DNA of 5,863 bases. It comes from Pseudomonadota bacterium. Lineage in GTDB: Bacteria; Pseudomonadota; Gammaproteobacteria; Burkholderiales; SG8-41. Positions 1 through 4,796 of the stretch are shown here, piece after piece. Position 1 is the stretch's first letter. Every line of letters begins with the position of its first letter. The notes beneath the pieces were generated by a model that worked only from the letters and a program-made list of their open reading frames with translations, did not search any database and was not told the DNA's origin. Location: NCBI GenBank assembly GCA_023431245.1, contig JAEYXO010000149.1:1-5863 (forward strand), written 5' to 3'. Both the position numbers and the translations under genes were made by a program.

Positions 1-44
1 TCCTCCCCCACCCTGCACCCTGCGTTGCCGGGGATGTGCGCGTG

Positions 45-90
45 CCTGTGGGGAAGGGGCGGTCGGCAGTGCAGGCCCCTTCCCCACGGG
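45..90. repeat. Long perfect inverted repeat (stem-loop), role unclear
   Basis: GTGGGGAAGGGGC at 48-60 is the exact reverse complement of 75-87. The stem extends by one G-U wobble and two further pairs to about 16 bp, with a 14-nt loop at 61-74. It lies beyond the terminator of the hydroxyacid dehydrogenase gene. It could be the terminator of a plus-strand gene ending left of the window, but the following bases are only moderately T-rich (CTTGTTATAAG). It could also be a second back-up hairpin for minus-strand transcription, or an intergenic repeat. No gene is visible in 1-117. Confidence 0.6.
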
Positions 91-117
91 GCTTGTTATA
101 AGTATTTGATTTTATTG

Positions 118-150
118 AAAAAATAAACCCGGCCGTCGCCGGCCGGGTTT
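118..150 (-). terminator. Intrinsic terminator of the hydroxyacid dehydrogenase gene
   Basis: AAACCCGGCCG (125-135) pairs perfectly with CGGCCGGGTTT (140-150) around a 4-nt loop. Read on the minus strand the 11-bp stem ends in TTT and is followed by A and then six T residues (123-118). This is a textbook Rho-independent terminator. It starts 48 nt after the stop codon of the minus-strand gene that ends at 199. In the plus direction only four T residues follow the stem, so any bidirectional activity would be weak. Confidence 0.88.
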
Positions 151-198
151 TGAGGGCTGCCGATGCGTGCCGGCAGTTCTTTTGCGGATGCTGCGGGA

Positions 199-1428
199 TC
201 AGGACTCCGCGGCCTTGCCCTCGACGACGCGCAGCTGCGGACGTTCTTTCGGCGCGCGCAGTTCGTGTTTGTCGGCGAAGAGCAGGCACTGCGGGCCGAT
301 GTCGGCGATGGTGTTGCAGCCGAGCAGGGCCATGTTGCGGTGGATTTCGTCGCGGTAGATGGCCAGCGCGCGCGCCGCGCCGGCTTCGCCGCCGGCGGCC
401 ACGCCATAAAGTGTCGAGCGGCCGACCATCACCGCGTTGGCGCCCAGCGCCAGCGCCTTCACCACGTCGCTGCCGCGGCGGATGCCGCTGTCCATGAAGA
501 TGGTCGCGCGTTTGCCGACTGCGTCGACGATTTCCGGCAGCACTTCGATCGGCGAGACGATGCCGTCGAGGTTGCGCCCGCCGTGGTTGGAGACGTCGAT
601 GCCGTCGGCGCCGTGGTCGACCGCGGTGATCGCGTCCTGCGGGTCGAGGATGCCCTTGACGATGAGCTTGCCCGGCCAGATCTTGCGCAGCGCGTCGAGG
701 TCGTCCCACTTGATCGAGTCGGTGCGCAGGCTGGCGCGTCCGGGCGGGCCCTTGGTCATTTTCGCCTTGGCGGCTTCCGGGTAGTTGGCATACATCGGCA
801 TGCCGGTGGTCATCAGGTAGCGACCCATCACGCCCATCAGCCAGCGCGGGTGGGTCGCCATGTCCCACATGTTGCGCGCGTTGAAGCTGAAGGGCAGCGT
901 GAAGCCGTTGCGCAGGTTGTATTCGCGGTTGCCGGCGGAGACGCCGTCGACGGTGACCACCAGCGTCTTGTAGCCGGCAGCTTTGGCGCGGTTGACCAGT
1001 TCATGCGACATCGAGCGGTCGGGCCACAGGTAGAGCTGGAACCAGAGGTCGCCGCCGGCTTCGTCGGCGACGCGTTCCATCGCGGTGATCGAGCCGGTGG
1101 CGAGCGTGAAGGGGATGCCGGCGGCGCGCGCGGCTTTGGCGAGCTTGATCTCGCCTTCATGCCACAGCAGGCCGGCGACGCCGGTGGGGGCGATCACCAG
1201 CGGCATCTTGTATTTCGTGCCGAAGATCTCGGTGTCCTGGCTGCGCTTGGAGACGTCGACGAAGGTGCGGGTGCGGAAGCGGATGCGGTCGAACACTTCG
1301 CGGTTGTTGCGCAGCGCGACTTCGTCTTCGGTGCCGCGGTCGACGAATTCGAAGAAGCCGCGCGGCACGCGTTTCATCGCGATCTTGCGCAGGTCGAAAA
1401 TGTTGTAGGCCTTCAGGTTGTTGCTCAT
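199..1428 (-). CDS. FMN-dependent 2-hydroxyacid dehydrogenase (mandelate/L-lactate dehydrogenase family)
   Basis: This 409-aa protein is a full-length member of the glycolate oxidase / LldD / mandelate dehydrogenase family, which oxidises (S)-2-hydroxyacids to 2-oxoacids with FMN in a TIM barrel. Visible signatures are APTGVAGLLWHEGE (80-93), FQLY with Tyr133, TVD with Asp161, Arg168 in GNRE, FMN-binding Lys258 in VKG, catalytic His282 and substrate-binding Arg285 in SNHGGRNLD, and the FMN-phosphate motifs DSGIRRG (313-319) and GRSTLYG (336-342). By memory it most resembles mandelate dehydrogenase MdlB. The conserved N-terminal substrate-binding Tyr (Tyr24 of glycolate oxidase) is Phe28 here. 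An 8-nt spacer separates AGGA (1440-1437) from the ATG. The gene is transcribed divergently from the AroQ-like/flavoprotein pair and has its own terminator. It could act as a quinone- or cytochrome-linked dehydrogenase or as an oxidase; the substrate cannot be read from sequence. Confidence 0.93.
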   Translation of the reverse strand: MSNNLKAYNIFDLRKIAMKRVPRGFFEFVDRGTEDEVALRNNREVFDRIRFRTRTFVDVSKRSQDTEIFGTKYKMPLVIAPTGVAGLLWHEGEIKLAKAARAAGIPFTLATGSITAMERVADEAGGDLWFQLYLWPDRSMSHELVNRAKAAGYKTLVVTVDGVSAGNREYNLRNGFTLPFSFNARNMWDMATHPRWLMGVMGRYLMTTGMPMYANYPEAAKAKMTKGPPGRASLRTDSIKWDDLDALRKIWPGKLIVKGILDPQDAITAVDHGADGIDVSNHGGRNLDGIVSPIEVLPEIVDAVGKRATIFMDSGIRRGSDVVKALALGANAVMVGRSTLYGVAAGGEAGAARALAIYRDEIHRNMALLGCNTIADIGPQCLLFADKHELRAPKERPQLRVVEGKAAES

Positions 1429-1592
1429 GGGTGGGTTCCTGGTGTTGTGCTCGGGATTGCGGGCGCGGGGCGCCGGTTGTGCATTGTGGACGTGTCGTGG
1501 CTTGCAGGCTGCAGGCGAGGCCCGAAAATACCGCGAACAGGCCCCCTGTGGCTAGTGCCCGCGCGGCGGCGCCGGGGAAGTCCGCGATCTGG

Positions 1593-1606
1593 TCCGGCCG
1601 GCCGGA
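1593..1606. promoter_or_regulatory. 14-bp perfect palindrome, operator candidate
   Basis: TCCGGCCGGCCGGA is its own reverse complement. It covers the place where the -35 box would lie relative to the extended -10 candidate at 1611-1619, about 56 bp upstream of the AroQ-like start. That position suits a repressor site. GC-rich palindromes of this kind also arise by chance in such genomes, and no regulator gene lies next to it in the window. Confidence 0.3.
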
Positions 1607-1610
1607 TTGC

Positions 1611-1619
1611 TGGCATACT
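1611..1619 (+). promoter_or_regulatory. Extended -10 promoter candidate for the AroQ-like gene
   Basis: TGGCATACT fits the TG-N-TATAAT extended -10 pattern at TG and at four of six hexamer positions. It would start transcription near 1626 and give a leader of about 36 nt containing the AGGGGAG ribosome binding site. No good -35 hexamer precedes it, so this is a weak call. Confidence 0.25.
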
Positions 1620-1661
1620 CGTCCGGGTCAGTTGACATCACTACAGGGGAGTCAGGGTCAC

Positions 1662-2093
1662 ATGAAAGTTCTGGTCATCCACGGCGCCGGTCTCGACATG
1701 CGCGGCAAGGTGCAGCTCGAGGTGTTCGGGCCGCTGACGCTGGCGCAGTACGAGGAGCATATCCGCGGCTACGCGAAGGAGCTCGGCATCGAGGTCGAGT
1801 TTTTCCATTCCAACATCGAGGGCGAGGTGGTCAACCGGCTCTACGCCGCCTTCAACAGCGACATCGCCGGCTGCGTGATCAATCCCGGCGGCTACACGAT
1901 GGTCACCGGCCCGCTGCGTGCGGCGGTGGCGCAGATGAAATTCCCGGTGATCGAGGTGCACCTCAGCAATCCGACCGCGCGCGGCACGGTGTCGGTGTTC
2001 CAGCCGGTGTGCAAGGCCTCGGTTTACGGGCTGGGCGTCGAGAGCTACAGACATGCGCTGGCGGGGCTGAAGCTGCTGGTGAATAGAAAGTAG
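1662..2093 (+). CDS. AroQ-fold (type II 3-dehydroquinate dehydratase-like) protein, active site degenerate
   Basis: This 143-aa protein has the length and layout of type II dehydroquinase: an N-terminal MKVLVIHG strand, EFFHSN (46-51), INPGGYT (73-79), EVHLSN (98-103) and a C-terminal GLGVESYRHAL helix. True AroQ enzymes dehydrate 3-dehydroquinate through an Arg/Tyr pair in the flexible lid plus a His. Here the GPNLNxLGxRxPxxYG segment reads GAGLDMRGKVQLEVFG (8-23), so lid Arg is Val17 and catalytic Tyr is Phe22. The His after GxT is Met80, and the later Arg region is about three residues shorter. Asn74 and His100 remain. It is therefore unlikely to be the housekeeping shikimate enzyme; a different dehydratase, lyase or binding role is inferred. 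AGGGGAG (1645-1651) lies 10 nt before the ATG. The reading frame is open further upstream, but this start matches the family N-terminus. The flavoprotein gene follows after 71 nt, probably in the same operon. Confidence 0.85.
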   Translation: MKVLVIHGAGLDMRGKVQLEVFGPLTLAQYEEHIRGYAKELGIEVEFFHSNIEGEVVNRLYAAFNSDIAGCVINPGGYTMVTGPLRAAVAQMKFPVIEVHLSNPTARGTVSVFQPVCKASVYGLGVESYRHALAGLKLLVNRK

Positions 2094-2104
2094 TCTGACC
2101 GGAT

Positions 2105-2132
2105 CGTCATTCCGGCGTCCGCCGGAACGACG
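2105..2132. repeat. Short REP-like hairpin (CGTCATTCCGGC family)
   Basis: CGTC-A-TTCCGGC (2105-2116) pairs with GCCGGAA-C-GACG (2121-2132) around loop GTCC, giving 7 plus 4 bp with one mismatch. It resembles the GTCATTCCxGCG...CGCxGGAA intergenic repeats that are common in beta- and gammaproteobacteria. No T-tract follows, so it is not an obvious terminator. It may tune or stabilise the two-gene message between the AroQ-like and flavoprotein genes. Confidence 0.65.
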
Positions 2133-2164
2133 GCGCAGATGGAAAGTCATGGGGGAGATGAGCG

Positions 2165-3640
2165 TTGAAATTCGGTGACTACGTCAAGCTGAAGTCCCTG
2201 GCCACGCCCGCCGGCTTCCGGGAAAACCTGCAGCGCATGGGCCTGCCGATGCCCTGCGACGACACGCTGGAGGCGGCGCCGGCATCGCCGATGGCGCAGC
2301 CGCTGACGATCGACGGCATGACCATCGGCAACCGCTACACGGTGCATCCGATGGAGGGCTGGGACGCCGAAGCCGACGGCCGGCCATCGGACAACACGCG
2401 CCGCCGCTGGCAGCGTTTCGGCGCTTCCGGGGCGAAGCTGATCTGGGGCGGCGAGGCGGTGGCGGTGCGCCCCGACGGCCGCGCCAATCCCAACCAGCTA
2501 CTGCTCAACGATTCGACCGAAGCCGCGGTCGGCGCGATGCGCGAGGCGCTGGTCGCCGAACACCGCGCGGCGATGGGTAGCGATGACGGCCTCGTGGTCG
2601 GCCTGCAGCTGACGCACTCGGGCCGCTTCTGCAAGCCCAATGACCACCACAAGCAGGAGCCGATGATCCTCTACCGGCATCCGATCCTCGACCGGAAGTT
2701 CAAGCTGGCGGCGGATTACCCGGTGATGAGCGACGGCGACATCCGCGCGCTGATCGACTGTTATGTGCAGAACGCGAAACGCGCGGCGAAACTGGGTTTC
2801 CAGTTCGTCGACGTCAAGGCCTGCCACGGTTATCTCGGCCATGAATTCCTGTCGGCGAAAACCCGTGCAGGCGAGTTCGGCGGTTCGCTGGAGAACCGCA
2901 CGCGCTTCATGCGCGAGATCGTCGCCGGCATCAAGGCCGAGGCGCCGGGCCTGAAACTCGGCATGCGCATCTCCGCCGCCGACCTCGTGCCCTTCCGCCC
3001 CGATCCGGCGCTGACCACCGCGGAGGCGATGGGGCCGGGCGCGCCGGAAGAGTTTGCCGGACTGCTGCCGTACCGCTACGGTTTCGGCCACAACGAGAGC
3101 GATCCGCTGGCGATCGATCTCAGCGAAACGAAGGCAGTGATTGCCATCGCGCGCGACCTCGGCATCAGGCTGTTCAACATCACGCTCGGCAGCCCGTACT
3201 ACAACCCGCACCTGACGCGCCCCGCGCTCTATCCGCCCTCGGACGGCTACCACCCGCCGGAAGACCCGCTGATCGGCGTGATGCGCCACCTGAACGTCGT
3301 GCGCGAACTGAAGCAGGCCTTCCCCGACCTCGCCTTCGTCGGCAGCGGCTACACCTACTTGCAGGAATTTCTGCCCTATGTCGCGCAGGCGGCGGTGCGC
3401 CAGGGCTGGACCGACAGCGTCGGCCTCGGCCGCATGGTGCTTGCCTATCCGGAGTTGCCCGCCGACGTGCTCGCCGGGCGGCCGTTACAACGCAAACGCC
3501 TCTGCCGCACCTTCAGCGACTGCACCACCGCGCCGCGCCACGGCCTGGTGTCAGGCTGTTATCCGCTGGATGCGCATTACAAGAAGTCGCCGGAGATGGT
3601 GAAGGTGGCACAGATCAAGAAGGCGGCGAATATTTCTTGA
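2165..3640 (+). CDS. Old Yellow Enzyme-family NADH:flavin oxidoreductase (FMN), divergent subfamily
   Basis: This 491-aa protein contains an OYE TIM barrel from about residue 46 (PLTIDGMTIGNRYTVHPM). Family marks are QLTHSGRF (148-155), KACHGYLGHEFLS (218-230), FGGSLENRTRF (238-248), GMRIS (266-270), FVGSGYTYLQ (391-400) and GLGRMVLAYPELP (420-432). Such enzymes use FMN and NAD(P)H to reduce activated C=C bonds or related groups. Differences from YqjM-type enzymes are an extra N-terminal stretch of about 45 residues, Lys218 in place of the first His of the HAAHGY pair (His221 and Tyr223 are kept), and a C-terminal C-x5-C-x11-C (447, 453, 465). That motif recalls the iron-sulfur segment of 2,4-dienoyl-CoA reductase but has only three cysteines. 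The C-terminal FAD/NAD domain of that enzyme is absent. Start is TTG, set by GGGGGAG (2151-2157) seven nt upstream; a stop lies in frame just before it, and the nearby ATG at 2158 is out of frame and closes after six codons. Confidence 0.9.
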   Translation: MKFGDYVKLKSLATPAGFRENLQRMGLPMPCDDTLEAAPASPMAQPLTIDGMTIGNRYTVHPMEGWDAEADGRPSDNTRRRWQRFGASGAKLIWGGEAVAVRPDGRANPNQLLLNDSTEAAVGAMREALVAEHRAAMGSDDGLVVGLQLTHSGRFCKPNDHHKQEPMILYRHPILDRKFKLAADYPVMSDGDIRALIDCYVQNAKRAAKLGFQFVDVKACHGYLGHEFLSAKTRAGEFGGSLENRTRFMREIVAGIKAEAPGLKLGMRISAADLVPFRPDPALTTAEAMGPGAPEEFAGLLPYRYGFGHNESDPLAIDLSETKAVIAIARDLGIRLFNITLGSPYYNPHLTRPALYPPSDGYHPPEDPLIGVMRHLNVVRELKQAFPDLAFVGSGYTYLQEFLPYVAQAAVRQGWTDSVGLGRMVLAYPELPADVLAGRPLQRKRLCRTFSDCTTAPRHGLVSGCYPLDAHYKKSPEMVKVAQIKKAANIS

Positions 3641-3750
3641 TGCCATAAAAAAATAAATAAAATCAATTGTTTATGACAACTGTGACTAAAAAAATGCAGG
3701 GCACCCCCTGGCAACTTCATACCGGATAGCAAAACGTTAAGAGGTGTGCG
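3641..3750. other. AT-rich intergenic stretch
   Basis: Composition changes abruptly to AT-rich immediately after the flavoprotein stop codon. No strong terminator is seen. There is only a 5-bp hairpin CAGGG-CACC-CCCTG at 3697-3710 without a T-tract. TAAAAT at 3658-3663 could be a -10 box, but the TTGATG before it is only 15 nt away. The stretch may hold the promoter of the membrane protein gene that follows. Confidence 0.4.
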
Positions 3751-4188
3751 ATGTGGCATGTTGCTCTTGGTTTGGGCATTTTAATCACGGCCTTTGTCCT
3801 GAAGCCGTTTTATTTTTCGGTGTTCTTTCAATCAGGCATGACGGTAAATGCCGATTACTATCGCATGCAGCAAATGGCAGAGATATGTCTTGCCGTTGGC
3901 CTTGTGATTGGTTGGTACCTTGAGCGGCGACTGGCACTTAAAACGCGATTGCCACATCCAGTTCCCGGTTATTGGGCATTGAAAACAGGTGTTTGGATGT
4001 TCTTCCTGGTTTGGGTGACTTCCATAGCGAGCCGAACCATTCCGTACGCGGTGTACTGGATTGGCGCTTTTCCTACGCGCTATTTAATTCAGTCTCAATT
4101 ACCCGGGGTCATGGCAAACGCGCTGGTTCTTTATGGGTTAGCTCGCGTATTTTTATGCGCTACTCCATCTATCAACATTAGGAAGTAG
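3751..4188 (+). CDS. Hypothetical integral membrane protein (about four TM segments)
   Basis: I do not recognise this 145-aa protein. Hydrophobic segments are visible at about 4-26, 43-58, 79-93 (possibly continuing to 107) and 119-137, joined by short polar loops with LERR (57-60) and KTR (64-66), so it is probably a four-helix inner-membrane protein. No catalytic motif or signal cleavage site is evident. AAGAGGTG (3739-3746) gives a good ribosome binding site six nt before the ATG. Base composition and codon use are clearly less GC-rich than in the flanking metabolic genes, with frequent A/T third positions, which suggests recent acquisition. It is alone on its strand, 110 bp after the flavoprotein gene and just before a palindromic repeat copy. 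Shorter open frames inside it are shadows. Confidence 0.7.
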   Translation: MWHVALGLGILITAFVLKPFYFSVFFQSGMTVNADYYRMQQMAEICLAVGLVIGWYLERRLALKTRLPHPVPGYWALKTGVWMFFLVWVTSIASRTIPYAVYWIGAFPTRYLIQSQLPGVMANALVLYGLARVFLCATPSINIRK

Positions 4189-4191
4189 TCC

Positions 4192-4266
4192 GGTAGGGCG
4201 CATAAGCGCAGCGCCATGCGCCGCATGCAGCCATCCGCCGGATGGCGCCGTTCCGCGGCTTCTCCC
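4192..4266 (+). repeat. Truncated copy of GTAGGGCGCATAAGCGC intergenic palindrome
   Basis: Bases 4193-4229 match 4703-4739 at 36 of 37 positions. The match continues more loosely through CCATCCGCCGGATGG (internal hairpin, 4231-4245) to GCGGCT at about 4260. The closing CGCCCTAC arm seen in the other copy is missing or degraded. It begins four nt after the stop codon of the membrane protein. It belongs to a palindromic repeat type frequent between genes of proteobacteria. Confidence 0.8.
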
Positions 4267-4333
4267 AAGGGGAACTTCCTGCACGGTGATGCGGGACCAG
4301 GACGCCGATTATTGGGAAGGTTTTTAGGCGGTC

Positions 4334-4651
4334 TCAGCCGGTCGTCGCAATTGCCGTCGCCAGTTCTTTTGGTGAAGTGCCCAGCGCGAGCAGCGATTTC
4401 ACCAGCAGGTCGATGGATACCGAAGCGTCGGCAGCCTCCATCTTGGCGATGCGGGACTGACTGGACTCGATCAATTTGGCGAGAGCGACCTGGCTCAGTC
4501 CCTTTTTGAGTCGTTTGTTCCTGAGTGATTCGCTCAGGGCCAGCTTCATCGCGATATAAGCTGATTCCTCGGCAGTGAGGCCGAGGAAATCGTCGGTGTT
4601 GCCGATTTTCCATCCGGCTTTTTCCAGTTTCTTGCGTTTAGCGGTTCTCAT
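4334..4651 (-). CDS. XRE/HigA-like helix-turn-helix regulator, orphan antitoxin-type
   Basis: This 105-aa protein has a basic N-terminus (MRTAKRKK), a linker with FLGLTAEES (22-30), and a lambda-repressor-type HTH at about 42-92 including LSQVALAKLIESSQSRIAK (52-70) and the SIDLLVKSLLALG tail. Proteins of this form are DNA-binding regulators often annotated as HigA-type antitoxins. The frame is open to a TTG at 4687 and an ATG at 4660, but those positions fall within or just beside the promoter elements and have no ribosome binding site, so the ATG at 4651 is chosen; it also gives the family-like MRTAKRK start. No Shine-Dalgarno precedes it, which fits a leaderless mRNA. No toxin gene is adjacent: the membrane protein lies convergently downstream and a repeat lies upstream. 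The palindrome in its promoter suggests autoregulation. Confidence 0.85.
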   Translation of the reverse strand: MRTAKRKKLEKAGWKIGNTDDFLGLTAEESAYIAMKLALSESLRNKRLKKGLSQVALAKLIESSQSRIAKMEAADASVSIDLLVKSLLALGTSPKELATAIATTG

Positions 4652-4658
4652 GGAAGGC

Positions 4659-4687
4659 ATGATATGTCTGATATGACATAATTTCAA
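4659..4687 (-). promoter_or_regulatory. Near-consensus sigma70 promoter of the HTH gene
   Basis: On the minus strand TTGAAA (4687-4682) is followed by exactly 17 nt and then TATCAT (4664-4659). Each hexamer matches consensus at five of six positions. The predicted start of transcription, six to eight nt downstream, falls at about 4653-4651, on or next to the ATG of the HTH protein. Confidence 0.7.
4663..4680. promoter_or_regulatory. Operator candidate, inverted repeat TATGTC-N6-GACATA
   Basis: Perfect 6-bp half sites TATGTC (4663-4668) and GACATA (4675-4680) surround a 6-nt centre. The repeat lies in the spacer between the -35 and -10 boxes and overlaps the -10. This is the classical place for a dimeric XRE repressor to block its own promoter. 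Binding by the encoded protein is inferred. Confidence 0.6.
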
Positions 4688-4701
4688 GTGGGCGCATATT
4701 G

Positions 4702-4787
4702 CGTAGGGCGCATAAGCGCAGCGTCATGCGCCGCATGCAATCGGCCATCCGGCAGATGGCGCCGCTTTGCGGCTGATCCGCCCTACG
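4702..4787 (+). repeat. Complete GTAGGGCGCATAAGCGC intergenic palindrome
   Basis: This 86-bp element is bounded by perfect 9-bp inverted ends, CGTAGGGCG (4702-4710) and CGCCCTACG (4779-4787). Inside is a GCCATC-CGGCA-GATGGC hairpin (4744-4760). It is in the same orientation as the shortened copy at 4192-4266. It lies nine nt after the stop codon of the DUF993 gene and 14 nt before the -35 box of the HTH gene. Folded in RNA it could protect or end the DUF993 transcript. Confidence 0.85.
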
Positions 4788-4796
4788 AGTTCTGTT

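Larger units (their letters stand above)
1429..1661. promoter_or_regulatory. Divergent intergenic control region
   Basis: These 233 bp separate the starts of the two divergent transcription units and must hold both promoters. There is no convincing gene here. Visible elements are a 14-bp palindrome at 1593-1606, an odd palindrome TGCAG-G-CTGCA at 1503-1513, an extended -10 candidate at 1611-1619 and an isolated TTGACA at 1632-1637. The TTGACA lies too close to the downstream ATG to be a useful -35. No clear promoter is seen for the minus strand. Confidence 0.5.

Noticed and set aside
163..1635. 490-codon open frame on the plus strand antisense to the hydroxyacid dehydrogenase
   Set aside because: Its composition (long Ala/Val/Arg/Asp/His runs, no domain) is typical of the antisense frame of a GC-rich gene, and the opposite strand encodes a complete conserved enzyme.
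1632..1637. TTGACA as a -35 box for the AroQ-like gene
   Set aside because: A -10 at 17 nt would fall at 1655-1660 (GGGTCA), which does not resemble TATAAT and lies next to the start codon.
1431..1661. Upstream extension of the AroQ-like reading frame
   Set aside because: The extra 77 residues lie in the promoter region and resemble no family. The AroQ fold begins at MKVLVIHG, preceded by a good ribosome binding site.
2498..3289. 263-codon minus-strand frame within the flavoprotein gene
   Set aside because: Antisense shadow of a clearly conserved OYE barrel. No ribosome binding site or family motif is seen.
3577..3759. 60-codon minus-strand frame across the AT-rich intergenic stretch
   Set aside because: It overlaps the 3' end of the flavoprotein gene, has no ribosome binding site and no recognisable features.
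4216..4509. 97-codon plus-strand frame starting inside the repeat
   Set aside because: Antisense to the HTH gene, begins within a palindromic repeat and has no recognisable domain.
4131..4613. 160-codon minus-strand frame overlapping the membrane protein end and the HTH gene
   Set aside because: It runs through the repeat copy and overlaps the HTH gene in another frame. The HTH frame has clear domain conservation and this one has none.
4192..4787. CRISPR array or insertion sequence suggested by repeated units
   Set aside because: Only two copies separated by a protein-coding gene, each with internal palindromes. There is no spacer pattern, and no transposase gene is present.
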